53,871 nucleotides of DNA from Bacteroidales bacterium (GCA_017527945.1 JAFXPL010000029.1:1-53871), one strand, 5' to 3'; counted from the first letter of the stretch, positions 17,111 to 27,402 are shown. Made by a program: numbers and translations. Notes: generated from the sequence alone by a model not told the origin.

Positions 17111-19033
17111 ATGGCTGGATTGACGTATAGGTTTGTGAGGAGGTTGTCGAATTTTATCGACACGAAGGTTGTTTTTGCGATTGACTGTTTTCTTTCGGTG
17201 GTCTCTTCGCTGTTTGCGTTGTTGGCGCTGGGGTTTGTCAGGGGGTCGCTGTATCAGTCGGGGCGGTTTGCGCTGCTGTGGCTGCCGGCGGCGTTGGTTT
17301 CCACAGTGGTTGCCCTGCTGGTTTTCAAGGGGCACAAGCTCATCATCCGGCATCTGTCGGCCAAGGATTTGCTCTGTTTCGTCAAGGAGGCGATTCTGAA
17401 GACGGTGCTGATGACCCTTGTGATGCTGGTGTATTACCACACCCTCTACAATGGGCTGCTTATTGCGCTCTTCGCCGACTTCCTGTTCACGCTGTTCCTG
17501 CTGGTGTTCGTGCGGGTGGTCATGGTGGCCGCCTACCAGCTCTATCTGACCAAGCGGCGCGAGGACAAGATGACGCAGCGCGTGCTGGTGTATGGCGTCT
17601 CCGACAAATCGACGGCGACCGTCGTGCGCTTCCAGAATTCCCCGCATTACAACATCATCGGCTTCCTCTCGAAAAAGCCGCAACCGGCGAATCTGATGCT
17701 CTCCAACCTTCCGGTGTTCTCCTGTCAGGATGACGAGCAGCTGTCGCGTATCATCCACGACTACAGCATCGACGGCATTCTTTTTACCACGGAGGCGGAC
17801 GCGCGCCGGGAACGCGACGGCCTGCTGAAGCAGTGCCTCGACAACCATGTCCGGCCGCTTATCATTCCGGCCATCAACGAACTTAACGGCAATGAGTTGC
17901 ATCCTGGAGTCCGCAAAGTGAAGATCGAAGATCTGCTCGGCCGTAACGAAATCACCATCTCCATGGATGCCATCATGGAGAATTTCCGGGACAAGGTGGT
18001 GTTGGTGACGGGCGCGGCGGGGTCCATCGGCTCGGAACTTTGTCGGCAGTTAGCCACTTTCGGCATCCGGAAACTGGTGCTGTTCGACAACGCGGAGACC
18101 CCCATGCACAATATCCGCCTGGAATTGGAGGAAAAGTTCCCGAACCTGTCGTTTGTGCCGGTCATCGGGGATGTGCGGCAGTCGCCCCGCCTTGATTTCG
18201 CTTTTCGCGAGCATCATCCGCAGGTGGTCTTCCATGCCGCCGCCTACAAGCATGTGCCGCTGATGGAGGAGAACCCCTGCGAAGCCATGCTGGTGAACGT
18301 CTATGGCACCCACAACGTCGCCGACAAGTGCATCGAGTACAATGTGGAGAAGATGGTGATGATTTCCACCGACAAGGCCGTGAACCCGACCAATGTGATG
18401 GGCTGCACCAAGCGCATCGCCGAGATTTATGTCCAGTCGTTAGGATTGGCCATTGAGCGCGGCGAGAAGAAGGGAAAGACCACGTTTGTGACCACCCGTT
18501 TCGGTAATGTGCTGGGTTCCAACGGTTCTGTGATTCCCCGTTTCCGAGAGCAAATCGAGAAGGGCGGCCCTGTCACGGTGACCCATCCCGACATTACCCG
18601 CTTCTTCATGACCATTCCCGAGGCCTGCCGCTTAGTGATGGAGGCCGCCACGTTCAGCACCGGCACCCAGATTTTCGTCTTCGACATGGGCGAGCCGGTG
18701 AAAATCGACGACCTCGCCAAGCGCATGATCGGATTGGCAGGCCTCCGCGTCGGGGTCGATATCCAGATAGAATACACGGGTTTGCGCCCCGGCGAAAAAC
18801 TCTACGAAGAGGTGCTCTCCAACAGCGAAAACACCACAAAAACATCGCACGATCGAATTTTTGTAGCGAAAGTGCGCGAGTACTCGTATGAGTATGCATT
18901 GGAGAATATCAAAGAAATGGAAAAGTTGTCCGAGGTAGTCGATATCCCCGACATGGTGATGAAAATGAAGACTTTTGTGCCGGAGTTCGTCAGCAGGAAT
19001 TCCGTTTTTGAGAAGTATGATAGGAAGGGTTAA
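17111..19033 (+). CDS. pglF: UDP-GlcNAc 4,6-dehydratase, PglF/WbpM/CapD family
   Basis: 640 residues, the full-length membrane form. Four N-terminal membrane helices lie within about residues 15-140, then a Rossmann-like CoA-binding-type domain. The SDR dehydratase domain starts at TGAAGSIGSE (Thr300). The catalytic segment ISTDKAVNPTNVMGCTKR has Met in place of the usual Tyr, as is normal for this family. Converts UDP-GlcNAc to UDP-2-acetamido-2,6-dideoxy-4-ketohexose, the first step to UDP-diNAcBac. Last gene of the operon. Its TAA stop is the first unit of a 7-bp array, and a strong terminator follows. Confidence 0.95.
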   Translation: MAGLTYRFVRRLSNFIDTKVVFAIDCFLSVVSSLFALLALGFVRGSLYQSGRFALLWLPAALVSTVVALLVFKGHKLIIRHLSAKDLLCFVKEAILKTVLMTLVMLVYYHTLYNGLLIALFADFLFTLFLLVFVRVVMVAAYQLYLTKRREDKMTQRVLVYGVSDKSTATVVRFQNSPHYNIIGFLSKKPQPANLMLSNLPVFSCQDDEQLSRIIHDYSIDGILFTTEADARRERDGLLKQCLDNHVRPLIIPAINELNGNELHPGVRKVKIEDLLGRNEITISMDAIMENFRDKVVLVTGAAGSIGSELCRQLATFGIRKLVLFDNAETPMHNIRLELEEKFPNLSFVPVIGDVRQSPRLDFAFREHHPQVVFHAAAYKHVPLMEENPCEAMLVNVYGTHNVADKCIEYNVEKMVMISTDKAVNPTNVMGCTKRIAEIYVQSLGLAIERGEKKGKTTFVTTRFGNVLGSNGSVIPRFREQIEKGGPVTVTHPDITRFFMTIPEACRLVMEAATFSTGTQIFVFDMGEPVKIDDLAKRMIGLAGLRVGVDIQIEYTGLRPGEKLYEEVLSNSENTTKTSHDRIFVAKVREYSYEYALENIKEMEKLSEVVDIPDMVMKMKTFVPEFVSRNSVFEKYDRKG

Positions 19034-19068
19034 GGTTTAAGGTTTAAGGGTTAGTGTTTAAGGGTTAA
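19024..19068 (+). repeat. 7-bp tandem array overlapping the pglF stop
   Basis: About five AGGTTTA/AGGGTTA-type units. The pglF stop codon at 19031-19033 is inside the array. Confidence 0.8.
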
Positions 19069-19104
19069 AAAATGTCGCATCGGTGAACGATGCGATATTT
19101 TTTT
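19067..19104 (+). terminator. Rho-independent terminator of the polysaccharide operon
   Basis: A stem of 8 perfect pairs, TCGCATCG (19075-19082) with CGATGCGA (19088-19095), is extended by A-U pairs. It has a GTGAA loop and ends in a run of seven T. Confidence 0.92.
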
Positions 19105-19352
19105 ATCGTGGGGGCGTGATGGGTTTCTACCACATCTTTCCTGTTACGGAATGTCCGGCCGTGTGGTCGGGTTTGCGCGGAACGCAGCCTTCAACACCCT
19201 GACAAACCGGGTCTACACCCTGTGCCGGTATGAGCAAGTAATGCGTCTTGGGATGAATTGAATAAGCCAACTAATTGATAATCAGAAATATATTGCTCCC
19301 CTCCTAAAAAGAAGAAAAAATCAAAAACAAGCCGAACTAAAAGAATATTATG

Positions 19353-19360
19353 TAGATTTG
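19353..19360 (+). promoter_or_regulatory. Upstream -7 element (TAGATTTG), first of two
   Basis: Matches TAnnTTTG and is followed by CAGC, like the second copy 92 bp downstream. It would give a leader of about 115 nt. Between the operon terminator and this element (19105-19352) I see no gene; the sequence changes there from GC-rich to AT-rich. Confidence 0.4.
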
Positions 19361-19444
19361 CAGCGTCATATTGTCAGATTATGTTCAACGGACCTCGCAT
19401 GGTCTGGAGGTGTGGCGCAAAATGGTAATAATAGAGGTCCCCTA

Positions 19445-19452
19445 TATCTTTG
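19445..19452 (+). promoter_or_regulatory. -7 element (TATCTTTG) of the FISUMP protein gene
   Basis: An exact consensus TAnnTTTG, 28 bp before the ATG at 19481. It argues against the longer open frame that begins at 19358. No clear -33 TTTG is visible. Confidence 0.7.
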
Positions 19453-19480
19453 CAGCATAATAAGACAACAAAAAACTGAT

Positions 19481-22400
19481 ATGAAGATGAACTCATTCCC
19501 CAAAATAATATTAAGTATCTTCGCACTTCTGACACTAATATTGCACTGTTATGCACAGAATTCTGTAACGTTAGTGTTTTCAGGGGAAGACCAGCAGGGT
19601 TCCTATGTCAAAATGAATGGCATAACCATACAAAATCTAAGTCGTGATTGGCAGGAGACCTTATTGTTTCCAGACACTACATATACGTTGAATATTGGTG
19701 TGGGCATTGAGGATGTCCAACAAGCCAACGAAATGAAGGTGATGCCTAATCCTTTTGAAGGACATACGCGAGTGAATATCTTTTCCGACAGGAATGAAGA
19801 AGTGATCATCCAGATTCTGGACATTAATGGGAAAAGACATGCCCAGTACACGGGCAGAATCACATCGGGGGACAATTATTTTGACATCACGCTATCCACC
19901 CCGCAAACCTATGTGTTATCCATACAGGCCCGAAGTGGCATCCGTAGTTTGAAGATGGTAAACGTCGGACACGGTGGAGCTGACAGAATCGCTTACGCAA
20001 GCAACAATCCAAAGACGATCAAAGTAAATATCAAAGGGTCCTCTTCGCATGATTTTGAGTTGGGTGATGAAATGCGATATACCGGATTCGCTCAAATTTA
20101 CGACCACCTTCGGCAAAGTGCGCCTGTCCAACAGATGCAATATACCAGTGAGGAGATTACCCTTGCGTTTGCAGGATACCCCATTGAAGTTACTACGGAT
20201 TCTGTAAAGTTTCCTGATAAAACCACTTTACATTGTTTTGGCACCGTGAACACATACGATTTAGGGACTGTTCAAACAGGTTTTTGTTGGGGTAGCGAGC
20301 CGAGTCCTTCTTTTCATGACAATCACATCTCAAGCGGCATGGCAGAAGGTATGTTTTCTGCTGTTCTCACAGAGATGGATGCAAACACCCGCTATTTCAT
20401 CAGGGCCTATGCCATAAGTGGAACAGACACGGCGTATGGTGAAAGTGTTTTATGTGCGCCTACGATCTCCTTTACAAATACAGAGACTGTTTTTATCCCG
20501 GATGGTGTTGATTGCGATAATGGTTGTGTTCATGGTTCTTCCATAGAGGTTTCAGGTTTCACACCTACAGCCACCCTCCAGGACGCTGAAGATATTTTAT
20601 TTATTCGCGCCAAACTGGAGCATTCCTATATCGGGGACCTTTATATTGCACTGACTTGTCCGAATGGGCAAAGGGCAAAGATAATGAACAAATACGAGCA
20701 GGGAACCTCCTTATGTTCAAATCAGATTCCAACTCCCTGGGGATGGCACTTAACGACAGGTTTCGTAAGTGGTGCATTTTTTGGTGAAGCTAATACCAGT
20801 TCCTCCGGATGTGATCCTACTAACAGCCAGAATCAAATAGGAGTTCCATGGAATTACTGTTGGTCAGATAATACGACCAGCGGCTATCAATACGCCAATG
20901 GGTCAGGTTATGTTTATGACAGTATAAATGTTACAGATGGTAAAGTGGACTCTACCAATACGATCAACATGACCCAAGTATATCACCCTGACCAACCCTT
21001 CTCCCAACTTATCGGTTGTCCGATAAATGGTACATGGGCTATTGAAATCATCGATGGTTGGGGTGCTTATAACGGCTGGATGACCGAATGGGAAATTGCT
21101 TTTCGTGGTAGAAACAATCCTGTTTCTGTTGAGGAAAACCCCTATCTTACCAATCCGTGCCAGAATGTCACAACCGTGACAGATGTTGATGGAAACGAAT
21201 ATCATGCCGTTGCCATTGGCAGCCAGTGTTGGTTGAAAGAGAATATGCGCGCAATTCGTTACACGGATGGTGAAATGATTCCATTGGGAGAGGGGACGAG
21301 TGTGTCGACGGCCTGTTTTTATCTGCCAGGCGATAGCGTAGGGGATTCCTTCGCAGGATATTTGTATAATTGGGCAGCCGCGATGAAAAGTGCAAGTTCC
21401 GGCACCCCATCCACAGGCCCCATTCAAGGCATTTGTCCTTACGGCTGGCATTTGCCCAGTGATGCCGAATGGGCGCAATTGTTAGAATATCTTAGTTTCA
21501 GGAGTGAGTATATATGTGGCGATAACACAAGCAGTATTGCCAAGTCCATGGCGGTCGATACGGGTTGGAGCGTTTCCGGTAACATTTGTGCTGTTGGTCA
21601 CGAAGTCTCTTCCAATAACACCACCTCCTTTTCCGCTTTCCCTGCGGGCTACGCATACGGTATCTCCGATGGTTATGGCGAAAGTGCCAATTTCTGGTCG
21701 TCCACGGCCTACAATGACGACTTTGCCTATTATTACAGTTTGAATTACGGCAACAGTTTTGTGGAAAGGAACAATTTTGGCAACAAAAGTAATGGTATGT
21801 CAGTCCGTTGTATTCGCAATGAGGGAGATCCCGTGTTTTTGCCAAGTATATCCACTCTTCCTGTTTCGGATGTCACCGAATATTCAGCAATTTGTGGTGG
21901 TCGGATCAATTCCACGGGAGGTTCTCCCATAACAGGACGCGGTATTTGCTGGAGTACTTCTCCCGATCCCACGATTATTGACAGTCATATTTCGGATAAC
22001 AGCGGGTTGAATACATTCACCTGTAGTATGGATAATTTGGATGCCGTCACCACTTATTATGTGCGGGCATACGCCATCAACGTTGCCGGTATTGCATACG
22101 GCGAGCAACGCAGTTTCACTACTCCTGTGTCATTTATAGCGGTGAACACCACATCTGTAAGTGACATCACGTGTGCTTCCGCCACTTGCGGAGGAAATGT
22201 AGTGGCAGGCAATCCTTTCGCCGTTGAGGCCTATGGCGTTTGCTGGAGCACTTCGGCTGATCCCACCCTGGCAAACAGCCATACCGTTGATGGCAGCGGC
22301 ATTGGCAGTTTCGCCAGTAGTATTTCAGGTTTGCAACCCAACACCACCTATCACGTGAGGGCATACGCCATCTATTATGGCACAGACACCGTATATGGGG

Positions 22401-24577
22401 AACAAAAGAGTTTCTTCACCCCGAGTGCCCTGCCAACGGTGACCACGGCTGCCTTAAGCGATATCACTTTCACCTCTGCCGCTTGTGGCGGGGAAGTGAC
22501 ATACGAAGGTCTTGACGGGGTTGCCGCCCGAGGGGTATGCTGGAGCATTTCCCCTAACCCCACAACCAATGACAGCCATACCGTTGACGGCGGCGGTTTG
22601 GGCAGCTTCTCCAGCTCCATTACGGGTTTGCAACCTGACACCCACTACTATATTCGTGCCTACGCCACCAACAGTGCCGGTACGGTTTATGGCACACAAC
22701 GGTTCTTCAACACTTTGGAACCCATGCCTGAAGTGAGCACCAACACCGTCAGCGACATCTCATACACCACGGCTACTTGCGGCGGAAATGTAACCAGCGA
22801 GGGCATGACACCTGTGACGGCCAAAGGCGTATGCTGGAGTACCTCAACGAATCCCACGATAAACGACAGTCTGACCGTTGACGGCAGCGGTTTGGGTGAT
22901 TTCACCAGCTATATCACGGGTTTGCTGCCCAACACCCATTACTATGTGCGGGCCTACGCCACGAACGGTAATGGTACGGTTTATGGCACACAACGAAGCT
23001 TTTCAACTCCAGTAGGAACACCCATAGTAAGCACAAACATTATCAGTAGCATAACAGACTCTTCTGCTGTCTGCGGCGGAGATGTGACCAATGAAGCCGC
23101 TTATCCGGTGACCGCTCGAGGCGTATGCTGGAGTACCTCGACAAATCCCACGATAAATAATAACTTGACGGTTGACAGTAGCGGTTTTGGCAATTACACC
23201 AGCTATATCACAGGTTTGCAGCCCAACACCCGTTATTATATACGGGCCTACGCCACCAATAACTCGGGGACAGCGTATGGTATTCAGCGAAGCCTTATTA
23301 CTACCGTCAAAACACCAACGGTAAGCACTTCTGCAGTAAGCAATATTACCTGTATTGCAGCAGACTGCGGAGGAACTGTATCTTCAGATGGAATCTCCGG
23401 AGTGACAGCCAAAGGCGTATGTTGGAGCACTTCCACGAATCCCACCATTACAGACAGTCTTACAATTGATGGCAACGATGTAGGCAGTTTCACCAGCCAT
23501 ATCACAGGCTTGCAACCTGGCACGCATTATTATGTTCGGGCATACGCCACCAATAATGCAGGCACTGTATATGGTACACAACGTCAATTCACCACACCGG
23601 CCGCCACGCCGACAATCACAACCAACGGAGTGAATAGAGTTTCCTTCACATCAGTCACTTGCGACGGCAACGTGAATTACGAAGGCATTGCAGCAGTAAC
23701 GGCTCGCGGTGTATGCTGGAGTACCTCTCCTAATCCTACTGTTAATGACAGCCATACTGTTGACAGCAGCGGATTGGGCAGTTTCACCAGCCTTATTACG
23801 GGTTTACAGCCTATTGTCCATTACTATGTGCGGGCATACGCGACGAACAGTGCAGGTACAGCGTATGGCAATGAGATAGAATTTACCACCACTGATGGAT
23901 ATCCATGTCCCAATGCAGCTACCCTCACCGACATTGATGGGAACATATACAACACGGTGCAGCTTGGCAGCCAGTGTTGGATGCGTGAGAACCTGCGCAC
24001 CACACGTTACGCCAACGGCACGGATATACCCTTAGCCAATTATACTGAAAACTATGCATATCGATGTTATCCAAATGGTAGTGCAAGCAATGTGTCCACA
24101 TACGGCTATCTCTATAACTGGCAGGCCGTGATGGGTGGCTCAGCCTCCAGCAATAGCAATCCGAGTGGTGTGCAAGGCATCTGCCCCAATGGATGGCATG
24201 TGCCAAGCGATGCGGAATGGACACAACTGACGGATTATGTAAGCAGCCAAAGCCAGTATCTTTGCAATGGTGATTCAAACTATATAGGCAAGGCATTGGC
24301 GGATAATGCCTTGAGCTGGAGTTATGACACCACTACTTGCGCGGTTGGCAATATGCCAAGTAATAACAACGCCACTAATTTTTCCGCACTTCCCGCAGGG
24401 GATATTACTAGCTTGGGCTATTTTGGTTTCCTCACCTTCACTAATTTTTGGACTGCCACCCAATATAATAACAGCCGCGCATACGACCGAGATATTGCCT
24501 GGTATGTTGCCACGGTGCGCAGACAAGACTTCGAAAAAGTAAGAGGTCATTCCGTCCGTTGTCTTCGCAATGAATAA
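19481..24577 (+). CDS. Large secreted multidomain protein: Por-like domain, P-domain, two FISUMP domains, Fn3-like repeats
   Basis: 1698 residues with a cleavable signal peptide ending LHCYAQ. Visible order: a beta-sandwich resembling a type IX sorting/Por domain but near the N-terminus (about 86-165, MPNPFEGHTRVNIF), one divergent repeat (about 235-325), and a proprotein-convertase P-domain-like region (about 327-543, LEHSYIGDLYIALTCP; TWAIEIIDGW). Then FISUMP domain 1 (about 555-780, GSQCWLKENMR; GICPYGWHLPSDAEW), seven tandem repeats of about 98 residues (about 786-1470, core CWSTS.NPT and HYYVRAYATN), and FISUMP domain 2 (about 1475-1698, GSQCWMRENLR). There is no C-terminal sorting tail. 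Likely a cell-surface or secreted protein; its ligand is unknown. AT-richer than flanking regions. Confidence 0.88.
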   Translation: MKMNSFPKIILSIFALLTLILHCYAQNSVTLVFSGEDQQGSYVKMNGITIQNLSRDWQETLLFPDTTYTLNIGVGIEDVQQANEMKVMPNPFEGHTRVNIFSDRNEEVIIQILDINGKRHAQYTGRITSGDNYFDITLSTPQTYVLSIQARSGIRSLKMVNVGHGGADRIAYASNNPKTIKVNIKGSSSHDFELGDEMRYTGFAQIYDHLRQSAPVQQMQYTSEEITLAFAGYPIEVTTDSVKFPDKTTLHCFGTVNTYDLGTVQTGFCWGSEPSPSFHDNHISSGMAEGMFSAVLTEMDANTRYFIRAYAISGTDTAYGESVLCAPTISFTNTETVFIPDGVDCDNGCVHGSSIEVSGFTPTATLQDAEDILFIRAKLEHSYIGDLYIALTCPNGQRAKIMNKYEQGTSLCSNQIPTPWGWHLTTGFVSGAFFGEANTSSSGCDPTNSQNQIGVPWNYCWSDNTTSGYQYANGSGYVYDSINVTDGKVDSTNTINMTQVYHPDQPFSQLIGCPINGTWAIEIIDGWGAYNGWMTEWEIAFRGRNNPVSVEENPYLTNPCQNVTTVTDVDGNEYHAVAIGSQCWLKENMRAIRYTDGEMIPLGEGTSVSTACFYLPGDSVGDSFAGYLYNWAAAMKSASSGTPSTGPIQGICPYGWHLPSDAEWAQLLEYLSFRSEYICGDNTSSIAKSMAVDTGWSVSGNICAVGHEVSSNNTTSFSAFPAGYAYGISDGYGESANFWSSTAYNDDFAYYYSLNYGNSFVERNNFGNKSNGMSVRCIRNEGDPVFLPSISTLPVSDVTEYSAICGGRINSTGGSPITGRGICWSTSPDPTIIDSHISDNSGLNTFTCSMDNLDAVTTYYVRAYAINVAGIAYGEQRSFTTPVSFIAVNTTSVSDITCASATCGGNVVAGNPFAVEAYGVCWSTSADPTLANSHTVDGSGIGSFASSISGLQPNTTYHVRAYAIYYGTDTVYGEQKSFFTPSALPTVTTAALSDITFTSAACGGEVTYEGLDGVAARGVCWSISPNPTTNDSHTVDGGGLGSFSSSITGLQPDTHYYIRAYATNSAGTVYGTQRFFNTLEPMPEVSTNTVSDISYTTATCGGNVTSEGMTPVTAKGVCWSTSTNPTINDSLTVDGSGLGDFTSYITGLLPNTHYYVRAYATNGNGTVYGTQRSFSTPVGTPIVSTNIISSITDSSAVCGGDVTNEAAYPVTARGVCWSTSTNPTINNNLTVDSSGFGNYTSYITGLQPNTRYYIRAYATNNSGTAYGIQRSLITTVKTPTVSTSAVSNITCIAADCGGTVSSDGISGVTAKGVCWSTSTNPTITDSLTIDGNDVGSFTSHITGLQPGTHYYVRAYATNNAGTVYGTQRQFTTPAATPTITTNGVNRVSFTSVTCDGNVNYEGIAAVTARGVCWSTSPNPTVNDSHTVDSSGLGSFTSLITGLQPIVHYYVRAYATNSAGTAYGNEIEFTTTDGYPCPNAATLTDIDGNIYNTVQLGSQCWMRENLRTTRYANGTDIPLANYTENYAYRCYPNGSASNVSTYGYLYNWQAVMGGSASSNSNPSGVQGICPNGWHVPSDAEWTQLTDYVSSQSQYLCNGDSNYIGKALADNALSWSYDTTTCAVGNMPSNNNATNFSALPAGDITSLGYFGFLTFTNFWTATQYNNSRAYDRDIAWYVATVRRQDFEKVRGHSVRCLRNE
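21835..23890 (+). repeat. Seven tandem repeats of about 294 bp inside the FISUMP protein gene
   Basis: Each unit encodes about 98 residues beginning near P.VST..VS.IT, with conserved CGG, GVCWSTS, SG.GSF.S.ITGLQP and YYVRAYATN.. GT.YG blocks. An eighth, more distant copy lies near the N-terminus (about 20185-20465). The copies have diverged, so the expansion is old. Confidence 0.9.
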
Positions 24578-24597
24578 TCATCAACAAAATTATCTTT

Positions 24598-27402
24598 ATG
24601 AAACATATTTCTCTTTTCCTACTGATAGTAATCTTTACGGTTTCCGGTGCGGTCGCGCAAAATCTGCAAGTCACCCAGATTGCCGGCGCTTCCGCTTTGG
24701 TGTCATGGGACAACGACCCTACCGGCACGGTCAGTTCCTATTCTTTGGAATACGCTGAAGTGGGCCAAGCCGATGGCGTTTTTATATCAAATATTACGGG
24801 CACGTCCTATATGCTCAGCCCACTTGAGCCGCTCACCTATTATGTGGTACGTCTCCAAGCCAATTACAATGACAATACCATGAGCGAATGGAGTACAATA
24901 TCTTTTACTACAGACTGCTTGGCGGGTGGTGAAAATGCCGTGGGCAACGGCACTTCTACGAATGAATATCTTCCCACATACGACTTCTATCAATATGGAT
25001 ATTCGCAGCAAATATTCACAGCGGCGGAAATAGGGAGTGCAGGCAACATCTATTCCTTATCCCTTGAGATGTCCAATGTGACACAATCCAGACGTTATAA
25101 AATTTATCTGATGCACACTACAGCGACCACAGTATCCACCTGGTTGCCTGCCAATGATGCTCAATTGGTATTTGATGCTGACCAAGACTTGGAAAATGGA
25201 TGGAACACCTTTCATTTCTTCGCTCCATTCGCCTATAATGGCACTGATAATCTTGTGTTAATCTTTGTTGATATTACCAATGATTACACCGCTCTTTGGG
25301 ACAACACCCGTTGTTCCGTTCACACTGCTCACTCAAATTGCACACGTTATGTTTACAATCGAAACACACCTTACGATATCAACACGATTCCATCATCGTC
25401 TGGTACGCCAGCAAATGTTCGTAACAATGTCATCTTTGGTGGCTTTTGCGACAATACGGTAACCTGCATCGAGCCGAACATCTATGTTGACCATGTCAGT
25501 GACACTTCTGCTGACGTGATTTGGGTTCCTGGTTATGACGAAAATGCGTGGGAAATGGAATATGCCCTCTTTAGCGATTCATTATGGACATCCATTATCA
25601 ATCCAACAGGGGGTATGGTCACCCTCTATCAACTGGATTCGCATACCCGCTATAAAGCAAGAATGCGTGCCGTATGCGCTCCCGGTCAAGTAAGCGAATG
25701 GGCTATGACCGATTTCACTACCGAATGTGCTAAAATCTCCATTCCATTTTCCGAAGATTTCAACTCATGTAACACCACGGGCTCCATAAGCACGTGGATT
25801 CCAGACTGTTGGACTAAATATGATTGCTTCAGCACTTTTTATCCCTTTGTTAGCCTCCCTAATCACGGTGGAGCCGATGGTCGTTCACTGAGGTTCTATT
25901 CTAACGCTACCAACTATAACATGGTGGTTATGCCTGAAGCAGAAATCGATGTAAGTCTTTTGGAAGTCTCTTTCTTTATGAGAGTTGAAAAACTTGTCAA
26001 TGGAATGATGGTAGGTGTGATGACGGAGGCTGATGGTTTTGATGGTTTCGTTCCGGTTGACACTGTCTTTTGTACAGCTACGAATACCTTTCAACACCAA
26101 GCGGTTGACTTGAACACCTATCAGGGAACAGGCAAATACATTGCATTTAAAAACTTCAACAACACTTCTGGAGAAGTTTATCTTGATGATGTTGATGTGA
26201 CGCTGATTCCAAATTGTCGGTATCCAAATCATATTGTTGTCACGGATATTTACAAAGACTCTGCTGTAGTTGCTTGGACAGAAAGAGGTTCGGCCACTGA
26301 ATGGATCATTGAATACGGTCCTTCCGGCTATACCCCGGGGACGGGCACCGCCATACAAACCACACAGAATCCATATACGCTGACGGGTCTCTATGCAGGC
26401 ACTGGATATGACGTTTACGTGCGTTCCGACTGCGGCGAAGGAAATATGAGTGACTGGTGTCCGGATCATGCGTCTTTCACCACACGCAATTGCACACCTG
26501 CCCATCAATGCGAATATTCTTTCGTGTGTGTTGACAGTCATGGTGACGGCTGGAATGGTGCATACGTCAGCATACAACAAAACGGATTGCCCATAGCCAC
26601 TGTGAAAAACACTACGCATGCGACAGGTGTATATTCCACCATGATTGATACTGTCGGTGTAATGCTATGCGACATGATCAATACGACAATGATTTGGAAT
26701 TCTGGAAGTTATGATGACGAGATCATGCTAACAATATTGGCACCCACGGGAGACACTCTATTTTCCAAGGATGACATGTCCACAATAACTTCCGATACTT
26801 TGTTGAATTTCATCACGAATTGTGACGGTTTTATATCTCCTGTTTGCGAAATGCCTTTATACGTTACTGTTGATTCTGTTGGCTGGAACAGTGCGGATAT
26901 TAGTTGGACAGCTGGTTACGTTGAGACCGAATGGAATTTACAGTATAAGGAAGCAGCCGCCTCTTCTTGGGGCGAAAGCATTCCTTTAACAACTACCCAC
27001 TACCAAATTCCAGACTTGACAGCAGAAACCGAATATCAGGTGCGTGTGCAGGCAAACTGCATTGATATGATCAGTGACTGGACAAGTCCTGTCAGCTTCA
27101 CCACCCCAAGTGGTGGTATTGACAGTGTTGATACCGACAGTGTAGGTGTTGACCATCACCTTTTGACTCAAAGTATTTGTCTGAGGCCAAATCCTGCTGG
27201 CAACTATATCGAATTGAGCATCAATGGCAATGTTGAAGTGAAAGAAGCAGTGGTTTTCAATGCTTTCGGCCAGCTAATTCAGACTGTGGTACTAACTGAC
27301 AACCATGCCCGTCTCGATCTCAGCAATTTGGCCTCCGGTGTGTACTTCGTGCGCGTCAGCAGCGACAACAATAGCGCCATCCGGAAGTTTATTAAACGCT
27401 AA
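24598..27402 (+). CDS. Secreted fibronectin type III protein with C-terminal type IX sorting domain
   Basis: 934 residues, 20 bp after the FISUMP gene. Signal peptide ending SGAVAQ. Fn3-like domains at about 22-103, 292-378, 550-630 and 758-838 (each ending near SDW..F.TT). Between them are a jelly-roll-like segment (about 380-540; IPFSEDFNSC start typical of cleaved-adhesin/MAM-like modules) and a segment with DSHGDGWNGAYVSI. The C-terminus (about 860-934) is a type A Por sorting domain: LRPNPAGNYIEL, then NLASGVYFVRV and terminal KFIKR. It should be exported by the T9SS and anchored or released at the surface. Probably cotranscribed with the preceding gene. Confidence 0.9.
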   Translation: MKHISLFLLIVIFTVSGAVAQNLQVTQIAGASALVSWDNDPTGTVSSYSLEYAEVGQADGVFISNITGTSYMLSPLEPLTYYVVRLQANYNDNTMSEWSTISFTTDCLAGGENAVGNGTSTNEYLPTYDFYQYGYSQQIFTAAEIGSAGNIYSLSLEMSNVTQSRRYKIYLMHTTATTVSTWLPANDAQLVFDADQDLENGWNTFHFFAPFAYNGTDNLVLIFVDITNDYTALWDNTRCSVHTAHSNCTRYVYNRNTPYDINTIPSSSGTPANVRNNVIFGGFCDNTVTCIEPNIYVDHVSDTSADVIWVPGYDENAWEMEYALFSDSLWTSIINPTGGMVTLYQLDSHTRYKARMRAVCAPGQVSEWAMTDFTTECAKISIPFSEDFNSCNTTGSISTWIPDCWTKYDCFSTFYPFVSLPNHGGADGRSLRFYSNATNYNMVVMPEAEIDVSLLEVSFFMRVEKLVNGMMVGVMTEADGFDGFVPVDTVFCTATNTFQHQAVDLNTYQGTGKYIAFKNFNNTSGEVYLDDVDVTLIPNCRYPNHIVVTDIYKDSAVVAWTERGSATEWIIEYGPSGYTPGTGTAIQTTQNPYTLTGLYAGTGYDVYVRSDCGEGNMSDWCPDHASFTTRNCTPAHQCEYSFVCVDSHGDGWNGAYVSIQQNGLPIATVKNTTHATGVYSTMIDTVGVMLCDMINTTMIWNSGSYDDEIMLTILAPTGDTLFSKDDMSTITSDTLLNFITNCDGFISPVCEMPLYVTVDSVGWNSADISWTAGYVETEWNLQYKEAAASSWGESIPLTTTHYQIPDLTAETEYQVRVQANCIDMISDWTSPVSFTTPSGGIDSVDTDSVGVDHHLLTQSICLRPNPAGNYIELSINGNVEVKEAVVFNAFGQLIQTVVLTDNHARLDLSNLASGVYFVRVSSDNNSAIRKFIKR

